Made by a program: the position numbers and the translations under genes
Shown here: positions 1 through 6,905 of the stretch, piece after piece
How the letters are laid out: each line of letters starts with the position of its first letter
How positions within the stretch are numbered: position 1 is the first letter of the stretch
From: Mycolicibacterium sp. HK-90
GTDB lineage: Bacteria > Actinomycetota > Actinomycetes > Mycobacteriales > Mycobacteriaceae
Assembly (NCBI RefSeq): GCF_030486405.1
Contig: NZ_CP129613.1
Span: 5,394,001-5,458,000, forward strand
Direction of reading: 5' to 3'
Length of the DNA stretch: 64,000 bases
Notes under the pieces: generated by a model
What the model saw: only the letters and a program-made list of their open reading frames with translations
Databases searched by the model: none
What the model was told of the DNA's origin: nothing

Positions 1-551
1 GGGTCACGATGACCGACAACGAGCGGATGCTGTACGCCACCGCCGAACCCGAGGAACGCTACAAGCTGTGCTCGACGGTGCATACCAAGATCGCCGTGGT
101 GCGCTCGATCCTGGAGCGTCACCCCGGCGAACCGACCCTGGTGATCGGTGCCTACCTGGACCAGCTGGAAGAGCTGGGCCAGGAACTGGATGCCCCGGTG
201 ATCCAGGGTTCGACGAAGAACGCCGAACGCGAGGCGCTGTTCGACGCGTTCCGCCGCGGCGAGATCTCCACCCTGGTGGTCAGCAAGGTGGCGAACTTCT
301 CCATCGACCTACCGGAAGCCTCTGTGGCTGTTCAGGTTTCGGGCACCTTCGGCTCCCGGCAGGAAGAGGCCCAGCGGCTCGGAAGGTTGTTGCGGCCCAA
401 GGCCAGCGGCGGTGGCGCGGTGTTCTACTCGGTGGTCTCACGTGACTCGCTGGACGCCGAATACGCCGCACACCGGCAACGGTTCCTGGCCGAGCAGGGC
501 TACGGCTACGTGATCAAGGATGCCGACGATCTGCTGGGGCCGGCGATATGA
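1..551 (+). CDS. ercc3: DNA repair helicase XPB, C-terminal part (5' end outside window)
   Basis: This is the end of a superfamily 2 DNA helicase of the XPB/ERCC3 type, which unwinds DNA with ATP in repair or transcription. The reading frame is open from base 3 of the window, so only about the last 180 residues are seen. The second RecA-like domain is recognisable from its order of elements: a stretch beginning TLVIGAYLDQLEEL, the sequence GSTKNAERE, then SKVANFSIDLPEA, and helicase motif VI as QEEAQRLGRLLRPK. The stop overlaps the start of the following VOC gene by four bases (ATGA), so the two are probably translationally coupled. In M. tuberculosis the homologous gene (Rv0861c) also lies close to fadB. 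Confidence 0.9.
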   Translation, partial: VTMTDNERMLYATAEPEERYKLCSTVHTKIAVVRSILERHPGEPTLVIGAYLDQLEELGQELDAPVIQGSTKNAEREALFDAFRRGEISTLVVSKVANFSIDLPEASVAVQVSGTFGSRQEEAQRLGRLLRPKASGGGAVFYSVVSRDSLDAEYAAHRQRFLAEQGYGYVIKDADDLLGPAI

Positions 552-895
552 CCGTACGGCGGGTGATGCCCGTGCTCACGGTGTCCGACTTGTCGGTGGC
601 CGGGGCATACACCCGGACTCTCGGGCTGACCGAGGTGATGAACCACGGCTGGATCGTCACCCTGGCCGACCCGGAACTCCGCCACCAGGTGAGCCTGATG
701 ACCAAGGACGCCACCGCTCCGGTGAATCCGTCGGTGTCGATCGAGGTCGACGACGTCGACGCCGCCTACGCGGCCGCCGTGGAGGCGGGGTTGGAGATCG
801 TCCATCCGCTCAGCGACGAGGACTGGGGTGTGCGGCGGTTCTTCTTCGCCGATCAGTCGGGCAACGTCGTCAACGTGCTCAGCCACCGCGGCTAA
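548..895 (+). CDS. VOC (glyoxalase/bleomycin-resistance fold) family protein
   Basis: A 115-residue single-domain protein with the beta-alpha-beta-beta-beta pattern of the vicinal oxygen chelate superfamily. The N-terminal strand VMPVLTVSDL is followed by a helix, and the second half carries SIEVDDVDAAYAAA and the terminal strands FFFADQSGNVVNVL. Such proteins are metal-dependent isomerases, dioxygenases or drug-binding proteins, but no substrate can be inferred here. The ATG overlaps the helicase stop by four bases, which fixes the start and suggests coupled translation. It ends tail to tail with the P450 gene, overlapping it by four bases. Confidence 0.85.
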   Translation: MTVRRVMPVLTVSDLSVAGAYTRTLGLTEVMNHGWIVTLADPELRHQVSLMTKDATAPVNPSVSIEVDDVDAAYAAAVEAGLEIVHPLSDEDWGVRRFFFADQSGNVVNVLSHRG

Positions 896-2397
896 CCGCG
901 CCCGCGCACCGTCATCAGCAGTTCACCGTCCGGGCCGCCGGTGAAGGTGAGCTCGCGGCGCAGGCGTTGACCCGGGACGAGATCGAGCTCGAAACACTGG
1001 GCGAGGGTGGCGATCACCAAGGTGGCCTCGAAGCTGGCGAACCCCGAGGCGATGCACATCCGCCGGCCCGCACCGAACGGCATCTGGGCCCGACGCTGCG
1101 GTCCGTCGAGGTTCTCCTTCAGGAACCGCTCCGGATCGTAGGTGTCGGCGTTTTCCCAGACCCGATCGTTGTGGTGCACGCTGTGGGTAAGTATGGCGAC
1201 GCTGGTGCCGGCCTTGATCGGGTAATCACCCAGCACGTCATCGGATTTCGCGACGCGGGCCACACCCATGATGGGCGGGTAGACGCGCATCGCCTCAGCC
1301 ACGACGGCCTGCGTCCACGGCAGGTTCTCGACGTCGTCGGCGGTGGGTTCACGACCGCCGAGTACCTCGTCGAGTTCACGTCCGAGCCGGTCGCGCGCCT
1401 CGGGGTTCTGCGACAGCAGGTACCAGGTCCACGCCAGTGCCGCAGCGGTGGTTTCGAAGCCCGCACCGAGGAACGTCATGACCTCGTCGCGGATCTCCAG
1501 ATCGCTGTAACGGTAACCGGTCTCGGGATCCTCGGCTGCGATCAACAGGGCCAGTAGGTTGTCGGTGCGCTCGATCTTGCCGCTGCGGTGGTCGGCGATG
1601 AGCTGATCGATGAACCGTTCGATGCGCCGTAACCCGCGCCGGGTCCGGGGCGCCACCACCCACGCGCCGCGCCGCAATGCGTTGATCGACAGCCGCGGTG
1701 ACGAGAACCGCTCGGCGATCCGGCGCAGCGGTCGGGCCGCTCCGAGAAGGAACCCGTAGCCGAAAAGCGTCAACAGACGGGCGAAGTCGGTGCGCATCTG
1801 CTCGGCGAGCCGACCGTTGAGCTCGATGCCGAACATCGTTCGGGCGATGATGTCCAGGGTCACGTAGTTCATCTCGGCCGCGATGTCCACCGGCTGACCG
1901 ACGGCGACGTGCGCCTCCCAGCGCCGGGCGGCGGCCACACTGGCCTCGGTCATCTGCGGCGCGAAGGCATCCACCTGCCGTTTGGCGAAGATGGGCTGCA
2001 CCAAACGCCGATTGCGTTGCCACAGTTCATCGTTGAGATCGGTGACCAGACCGCGTCCGAATGCCACGGCCAGCAGGTCGTACTCGGCGTTCTTAGCGTA
2101 GTTGTCCTGATTGGACACCAGCACGTGTCGGGCGATGTCGGGATTGCGCACCACCACGAACTTGGCCAGCGGTGTGCGGGCGACCACGATGTCGTCCTGG
2201 CCCGGCAACTGCGTGGCGTACTCGTAGATGGTGTGTCGGTAGCCGGCCCGGATCGCCTTGAGCGCCAGCCACCACGATCGGAGGTACCCGATCTCGGTGT
2301 GCTGCCAGCGCACCGGCGTCGGCGCCCAGCGCGGTGGGTGCAGGCTCGCTGCACCCTGAACTGGGCACACGCCGGTTTGTGCAGTGGATTGGGACAT
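892..2397 (-). CDS. Cytochrome P450
   Basis: A 501-residue haem monooxygenase, longer than the usual 400-450 residues of bacterial P450s but with all core motifs. The I-helix oxygen-activation motif AGFETT lies near residues 312-317, the K-helix ExxR as EAMR near 368-371, and the haem-binding loop FGAGRRMCI near 441-449, with Cys448 as axial ligand. No membrane anchor is evident, so it is probably cytosolic and depends on a ferredoxin encoded elsewhere. The start is supported by a strong GGAGGTGGC site directly before the ATG. A GTACCGCCGGTAC palindrome lies at 2426-2438, about 30 bases upstream, and could be an operator. The substrate is unknown. Confidence 0.93.
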   Translation of the reverse strand: MSQSTAQTGVCPVQGAASLHPPRWAPTPVRWQHTEIGYLRSWWLALKAIRAGYRHTIYEYATQLPGQDDIVVARTPLAKFVVVRNPDIARHVLVSNQDNYAKNAEYDLLAVAFGRGLVTDLNDELWQRNRRLVQPIFAKRQVDAFAPQMTEASVAAARRWEAHVAVGQPVDIAAEMNYVTLDIIARTMFGIELNGRLAEQMRTDFARLLTLFGYGFLLGAARPLRRIAERFSSPRLSINALRRGAWVVAPRTRRGLRRIERFIDQLIADHRSGKIERTDNLLALLIAAEDPETGYRYSDLEIRDEVMTFLGAGFETTAAALAWTWYLLSQNPEARDRLGRELDEVLGGREPTADDVENLPWTQAVVAEAMRVYPPIMGVARVAKSDDVLGDYPIKAGTSVAILTHSVHHNDRVWENADTYDPERFLKENLDGPQRRAQMPFGAGRRMCIASGFASFEATLVIATLAQCFELDLVPGQRLRRELTFTGGPDGELLMTVRGRG

Positions 2398-2425
2398 GCC
2401 ACCTCCCCGGGACTCGGGGTATACA

Positions 2426-2438
2426 GTACCGCCGGTAC
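2426..2438. promoter_or_regulatory. Palindrome in the P450 promoter region
   Basis: GTACCGCCGGTAC is a perfect 13-base palindrome with a single central base, located between the cupin gene and the P450 start. Its position about 30 bases before the P450 start codon suits a repressor or activator site, but no partner regulator gene is adjacent. Confidence 0.3.
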
Positions 2439-2458
2439 CGGGTTGGTGGCCAGACCCT

Positions 2459-2803
2459 TTACGTATGCGGCCCCATGGCCTTGACGACGGTGAGCAGCAC
2501 GACCGAATCTTCGAGCGCGTGCAGGCTGTGCCTCGTCCGCGGGATCACGATGTGATCCCCCGGCGAGCCCTCCCAGCTCGCCTGGGCGTTGGCCAGCTTC
2601 ACCCGGCCCTCGATCACCTGCAGCGTGGCCTCGCCCGGGCTCTCGTGCTCGTCCAGACCATTGCCCTCGGTCAGCGCGATCAGCGTCTGGCGCAGCTGGT
2701 GTTCATGCCCGCCGTAAACCGTATGGGCACTGCGTCCGCTGCTGGCCGTGCGGGCTGAGGCCAGCTGCTGCCGCGCGATTGCGGTGAGCGAGATCTTCTC
2801 CAT
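2459..2803 (-). CDS. Small cupin-domain protein
   Basis: A 114-residue protein with one double-stranded beta-helix (cupin) domain. The first cupin motif region contains HEHQLRQTL and DEHESPGEATLQVIEGRV, and the second contains PGDHIVIPRTRHSLHA, giving several histidines suited to binding a metal. The frame stays open for about 58 more codons upstream, but the cupin family normally begins close to MEKISLTAIARQQL, so the ATG at 2803 was chosen. No clear ribosome binding site precedes it. It lies in the same direction as the P450 downstream. Enzymatic or purely binding function cannot be decided from sequence. Confidence 0.75.
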   Translation of the reverse strand: MEKISLTAIARQQLASARTASSGRSAHTVYGGHEHQLRQTLIALTEGNGLDEHESPGEATLQVIEGRVKLANAQASWEGSPGDHIVIPRTRHSLHALEDSVVLLTVVKAMGPHT

Positions 2804-3013
2804 ACCCACAGATCGTGCCACCCGGGCAGGTGAATTTCCCGCAGCCCGGCACATCCTCTCGAACGGACGGTTCGAACTGGCCCCCGCCCGGTCTCTGACG
2901 GGCATGAAGAAGTAAGCCCAGGTGTCGTTGTACGCGTGGGTCAGCTCATGGATCACCGGCATGGCCACACCCGTCATGTTCGCCGATCCGGTGTATCCCC
3001 CGTGACTGCGGTA

Positions 3014-3538
3014 TCAGCTGCACGTCACCTTGATGGTGAACGGCTTGGTGATCATGCCGGCCATCGGGTTCTTCACGTCGGCGCCCTGCGCCTCGCCCGA
3101 GACCGTGTAGGTGTCGCCGTCGACCTTCACCTCGGCCGAGCCGGTCTTGACTCCCATCATGTCGCTGACGCCCAGGGCGTTCCCGTCGACCAACAGGGCC
3201 ACCGATTCGACCCTCGGTGTCGCCTCATCCGACATCACCACGGCGACCGCCTGCTGCGGCCCCGCCGCCCCGCTCCCGATGCTGATCTTCCCGCCCTGCT
3301 TGACGCAGCTGACCGAAGCCGGGTCCAGGTTGGCCATCGCACTGCCGTCGACCGTGACCTCGGCAGCGCCGCCCGTGCTGACCTCTGCTCCACCGGCACT
3401 GACGTCGGCCCCGCTGTCCGCGGGACTGGCGGGCGCCGTTTCGGGGGCAGAGCCGCCTTTGTCGCCGGAGCAGCCCGCCAGCACACCGGCACCCGCCGCG
3501 AGCGCGAGCGCGATCAGAGCCGTAACAACTCGGTTCAT
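3014..3538 (-). CDS. LpqH-like (19 kDa antigen family) lipoprotein
   Basis: A 174-residue precursor with a lipoprotein signal peptide: charged MNR start, hydrophobic core and lipobox LAGC near residues 20-23. A Gly/Ala/Ser-rich linker follows, then the beta-sandwich domain typical of the mycobacterial LpqH family, with two cysteines (SCVKQGG and the terminal VTCS) that could form a disulfide. It is expected to be lipid-anchored outside the plasma membrane. The start follows a GAAAGGGAAG site; the frame extends farther upstream without a better start. A TGGGGTA-N6-TACCCCA operator lies about 110 bases upstream, with the same spacing to a TACGTT box as seen before the repeat protein at 6864-8810. 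Confidence 0.88.
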   Translation of the reverse strand: MNRVVTALIALALAAGAGVLAGCSGDKGGSAPETAPASPADSGADVSAGGAEVSTGGAAEVTVDGSAMANLDPASVSCVKQGGKISIGSGAAGPQQAVAVVMSDEATPRVESVALLVDGNALGVSDMMGVKTGSAEVKVDGDTYTVSGEAQGADVKNPMAGMITKPFTIKVTCS

Positions 3539-3621
3539 CGATCTTCCCTTTCGTGTGAGCGTTGCCGCCGTGGCGGACCAAATCGCTACCGATCCCGAAT
3601 GATTCGCTTCGGGATGAAAGG

Positions 3622-3671
3622 AACGTAAAGGGCGCGGCACCGCATGACTGGGGTAAGGCGCTACCCCAGTC
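3622..3671 (-). promoter_or_regulatory. Operator 1 and -10 box for the LpqH-like gene
   Basis: GACTGGGGTA, six bases, then TACCCCAGTC (3646-3671) is a perfect palindrome with 10-bp arms. Read toward the lipoprotein gene, the TACCCCA half is followed by 20 bases and then TTACGTTCCT, whose TACGTT (3622-3627) fits a mycobacterial -10 box. This puts the operator over the -35 region, the usual place for a class II activator. The same half-site, 20-base gap and TTACGTTCCT recur upstream of the repeat protein. Confidence 0.72.
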
Positions 3672-3720
3672 GCGCCCGCGCTGCTACGCCATCGGGTGGC
3701 GCCGGAACGAGATCGGCGAA

Positions 3721-3767
3721 TGGGGTAGTGAATTACCCCAGCCCCGCAACCATGACCGCGTCAGTCT
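3721..3767 (+). promoter_or_regulatory. Operator 2 and leaderless promoter for the 64-residue protein
   Basis: TGGGGTA at 3721-3727 and TACCCCA at 3734-3740 are separated by six bases, as in operators 1 and 3. Twenty-one bases after the right half lies CAGTCT (3762-3767), a weak -10 box. The next gene's ATG begins seven bases after that box, so the transcript is probably leaderless. Confidence 0.6.
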
Positions 3768-3773
3768 TGAGCC

Positions 3774-3968
3774 ATGGCCGATGCGCGTCGGACGGAACAC
3801 CTTCAACGGTTGCCCATGCCGTATGCGACCGCGTTGCAGCTGCGCGACGCCGGAGTATCCGACGAGATCATCGCCGAGCGCGTCGGCGTGGATCTCGATG
3901 CACTCCCGACATTCATGCGCGTCGCCGAAGCCAAGCTGGCCGCAGCTGCCGATCCACCGTCGAGCTGA
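3774..3968 (+). CDS. Small protein of 64 residues, possibly helical DNA-binding
   Basis: I do not recognise a named family. The protein begins MADARRTEHLQRLPMPYATA and continues with LRDAGVSDEIIAERVGVD, which resembles the first two helices of a helix-turn-helix (short helix, Gly turn, then IAERVGV recognition-like helix). The rest is an Ala-rich helix. No signal peptide or membrane segment is present. It lies 89 bases upstream of the LAL regulator and just behind operator 2, whose predicted -10 box ends six bases before the ATG, indicating leaderless expression. A role in the same regulatory circuit is inference. Confidence 0.6.
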   Translation: MADARRTEHLQRLPMPYATALQLRDAGVSDEIIAERVGVDLDALPTFMRVAEAKLAAAADPPSS

Positions 3969-4044
3969 TTCAGATGCCCGCTCCGGTACTTTGCAATCGC
4001 AAGCTTTCGCGCTCGCTTCCCCGGGAAGGCGCGACCATACCGGT

Positions 4045-4050
4045 TAAAAT
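4045..4050 (+). promoter_or_regulatory. -10 box for the LAL regulator gene
   Basis: TAAAAT fits the mycobacterial -10 pattern TANNNT and ends six bases before the GTG at 4057. A transcript would start at the GTG itself, so the mRNA is probably leaderless and no ribosome binding site is needed. Confidence 0.5.
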
Positions 4051-4056
4051 CTGGCC

Positions 4057-6663
4057 GTGATCCGCCAGTGGCCGCTGGTCGGACGGTCCGAAGAACTTGC
4101 GGTGATCGCCGACGCCACGCGGGCGGGCGCCGAACGCGCCCGCGGAATCGTGCTGTCCGGCTCCGCCGGCGTCGGAAAGACCAGAGTCGCACGCGAAGCC
4201 GTGGCAGGTTGCGGCGCGCGTAATGCGCGCCGCCACTGGATCGTCGGCACGGCCTCGGCCCGCGGCGTCCCGTTGGGCGCTTTCGTGGACGTCGCCAGCG
4301 ATTTCGGCCCCGATCCGCTTCGCCGGGTACGCGAGGTGATCGACGGGCTCATCGGCGATGCCCGCTACGGCGAGGTCGTCGTCGGTGTCGACGATGCCCA
4401 CCTGCTCGACGACCTGTCGGCTTTCACCGTGCACCAACTCGTCACCCGCCGGCTGGCCACCGTGATCCTGACGATTCGGACGGGAGAACCGCCACCGGAC
4501 GCCATCACCGCGATCTGGAAAGACCAGCACCTGGAACGACTTGAACTGCAACCACTCTCACCCGCAGAGATCGCTGATCTGCTGGAGCGTGTCCTCGACG
4601 GGCCGGTGGACTCCTTCAGTGCACAACGGCTTTGGCAGTTCACGCAGGGCAATGCCCTGTATCTGCGTCACCTCCTCGACAACGAGGTCGACGCGGGCCG
4701 GATGACACGGCGTGCCGGAGTCTGGCTGTGGGACGGGCGCCCCCGGCTGTCACCAACCCTGGCCGAGTTGCTCGAGGCGCGGATGAGCGACGTGCCGACC
4801 GCGGTCCGAGAAGTCCTCGACGCCCTCGCCATCGCCGAACCCTTGGAGAGCGACGTACTGGAGTCGATCGCGGACGCCGATGCGTTGGCCGAGGCCGAAT
4901 CACTCGGCCTCGTCACTGTCGACGCCCACGTCCGACCCGCGTCGGTGCGGCTGGCTCACCCGTTGCTCGGCGAGGTCCGGCGCACCGGATCCCTTCGGCT
5001 ACAACGATTACGGGGCCGGATTGCCACCGAACTGGGACGAAAGAGCTCGACGGACCCTCGCGATCTGATCCGGCGTGCGGCGTTGCTCATCGAATCCGAT
5101 CTCACCCCTGATTCCGACCTCCTGCTCGCCGCTGCGGCCGCCGCGATGCAGCTGTTGGACCACCGGCTCGCCGAGACGCTGGCCGCACGGGCCGTCGCCG
5201 TCGGCGGCGGCCCCTGGGCGAAGATCGCGCACGCGATGGCGATCACCTGGCAGGAGCGCGGCGTCGAGGCCGAGGCCGTCCTTGGCGAACAGGCTGCTCA
5301 GGCAACGGGCCTGGAGCGTACCCAGGTGGCGATCCTGCGCGCGATGAACTTCCTGCTGATCCTCGGCCGAGTGGCCGATGCCGAACGCGAACTCGACGTG
5401 CTGCCGGCAGACGACGAATCGGCGCAGGCGATCGCCACCGCACTCCGGCCGCTGATCGAACTGGTCCGCGGACACTCCAGAGCCGCAGTCGACATGGCGA
5501 TCACCGCCGAGGCCAGCGCGGAAGCCAGCGACGTCGCGAAGATCTTCCTGGCCTGGGTGTTCGTCACCGGTCGCGGTGACCTCGGCCAGATCGACGAGAT
5601 CGCATCCGCGGCGAACGCGGGCTACGCGGTCGCCGACAGGTCCCCGGAAGTGGGACATCTGCGGCGCCGCTTGGCATTCCAAGAGACCCACGGCTACCGA
5701 CTGGCGGGCACCCTGGCCCAGTCGGACGCCGTGGTGGACCGCATCCGGCGCGACACCCTCGACGTGCCCTTCGAAGAGTCCTGGCACCGGGTGATGGTCG
5801 GTCTGTCGGCGATGAGCCGGGGTGCTCTCGACGACGCGCGATGTGCGTTGCGGGATGCACTCGCCTACCTCGGCACCGGTGACAGCGGGCGCATGGTGAA
5901 GACGTTCGGACGGACGTGGTTGACCACCGTGACCGGGATGGCCGGACTGGCCACCGATGCGCGCCGCGAGTTCGACGCCATCGAATGGTGGGCCCAGGAC
6001 CCGGCTGCCTGCATGTTCGATCCCTACCTGCGCCTCGCCGAGACCTGGGCGTGCGCCGCCGAAGGCGCGGTGTCACAAGCCATCTCGATCATGCGGGATG
6101 CGGCGGTCAAGGAGTTCGAACTCGGCAGGCCGGCCTGGGAAGTTGTGCTGCTGCAGACGGCGACGCAGTTCGGCGACCACACCACCACGACCAGGCTGGC
6201 CGACCTCGCGACACAGGTCCAGGGCCCTCGCGCACCGACCGCCGCGGCACATGCCATGGCGCTCGCGGCCGGGGACGGCGACGCACTGCTGGACGTCTCG
6301 CATCGTTATGAGACGTTCGGCGACCGCCTGGCCGCCGCCGACGCGGCCGCCCAGGCGGTCGTCGCCTACCAACACGCGGGTCTGCGCGGGGCAGCCATGA
6401 CCGCTTCGGCCACCGCGCAACGTCTGACGAGCGAATGCCAGGGCGCCCAGACTCCGGCGTTGCGGGCGGGAACGACGGCGCAACCCTTCACCGCCCGCCA
6501 GAGAGAGATCATTTCGCTTGCCGCACAAGGACTGTCCAACAAGCAGATCGCCGATCGGCTCACCATGTCGATCCGCTCGGTGGAAGGTCACCTCTTCCGG
6601 GCCTCCCAGCGCGTCGCAGCCAACAGCCGCGAACAGCTGATCTCGATCCTGCGGGGCAGCTGA
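4057..6663 (+). CDS. LuxR-family transcriptional regulator of the LAL (large ATP-binding) type
   Basis: An 868-residue regulator. The N-terminal AAA/STAND ATPase has a Walker A GSAGVGKT at residues 35-42 and a Walker B VVVGVDDAHL at about 107-116. A long helical, tetratricopeptide-like middle follows. The C-terminal residues 810-868 form a LuxR helix-turn-helix with TARQREIISLAAQGLSNKQI and a recognition helix around TMSIRSVEGHL. LAL proteins typically couple ATP and inducer binding to DNA-binding activation. The GTG start is preceded at six bases by a TAAAAT box, so translation is probably leaderless. Its last codons (LISILRGS) are part of a 104-bp segment repeated downstream. It is flanked by genes with TGGGGTA-N6-TACCCCA operators and is the obvious candidate to bind them. 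Confidence 0.9.
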   Translation: MIRQWPLVGRSEELAVIADATRAGAERARGIVLSGSAGVGKTRVAREAVAGCGARNARRHWIVGTASARGVPLGAFVDVASDFGPDPLRRVREVIDGLIGDARYGEVVVGVDDAHLLDDLSAFTVHQLVTRRLATVILTIRTGEPPPDAITAIWKDQHLERLELQPLSPAEIADLLERVLDGPVDSFSAQRLWQFTQGNALYLRHLLDNEVDAGRMTRRAGVWLWDGRPRLSPTLAELLEARMSDVPTAVREVLDALAIAEPLESDVLESIADADALAEAESLGLVTVDAHVRPASVRLAHPLLGEVRRTGSLRLQRLRGRIATELGRKSSTDPRDLIRRAALLIESDLTPDSDLLLAAAAAAMQLLDHRLAETLAARAVAVGGGPWAKIAHAMAITWQERGVEAEAVLGEQAAQATGLERTQVAILRAMNFLLILGRVADAERELDVLPADDESAQAIATALRPLIELVRGHSRAAVDMAITAEASAEASDVAKIFLAWVFVTGRGDLGQIDEIASAANAGYAVADRSPEVGHLRRRLAFQETHGYRLAGTLAQSDAVVDRIRRDTLDVPFEESWHRVMVGLSAMSRGALDDARCALRDALAYLGTGDSGRMVKTFGRTWLTTVTGMAGLATDARREFDAIEWWAQDPAACMFDPYLRLAETWACAAEGAVSQAISIMRDAAVKEFELGRPAWEVVLLQTATQFGDHTTTTRLADLATQVQGPRAPTAAAHAMALAAGDGDALLDVSHRYETFGDRLAAADAAAQAVVAYQHAGLRGAAMTASATAQRLTSECQGAQTPALRAGTTAQPFTARQREIISLAAQGLSNKQIADRLTMSIRSVEGHLFRASQRVAANSREQLISILRGS

Positions 6664-6736
6664 CGCTTCGGACCACCGCCGTACCCATGCCGCGTCACGG
6701 CACCGCGACGACGTCCCCGCCCATCGCGACAGCTGT
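6633..6736. repeat. 104-bp direct repeat, copy 1
   Basis: This segment begins in the last codons of the LAL regulator gene, crosses the intergenic space and contains a displaced copy, read on the minus strand, of the last codons (AMGGDVVAVP) and stop of the repeat protein. It matches copy 2 at 6802-6905 at 101 of 104 positions by eye. Confidence 0.85.
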
Positions 6737-6808
6737 CGGTTGAGTTTGAAACTACGCACACCGCTACCCGCACAAATGCAGCGTCAGCTCAAAGTCAACC
6801 GACAGCTG
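6731..6808. repeat. Inverted repeat spanning the gap between the direct repeats
   Basis: CAGCTGTCGGTTGAGTTTGA on the left is mirrored by AGTCAACCGACAGCTG preceded by GCTCA on the right, nearly perfect arms of about 20 bp around a loop of about 36 bases. It could form a hairpin at the end of two convergent genes and act as a bidirectional terminator, although no U-run is seen. Confidence 0.5.
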
Positions 6809-6905
6809 ATCTCGATCCTGCGGGGCAGCTGACGCTTCGGGCCACCGCCGTACCCATGACGCGTCACGGCACCGCCACGACGTCCCCGCCCATCGCGACA
6901 GCTGT
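6802..6905. repeat. 104-bp direct repeat, copy 2
   Basis: This is the second copy of the segment at 6633-6736, 169 bases downstream. It carries a displaced copy of the regulator's last codons (LISILRGS and stop) at its left end and the true 3' end of the exported repeat protein gene at its right end. The differences from copy 1 are three single bases. Confidence 0.85.
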
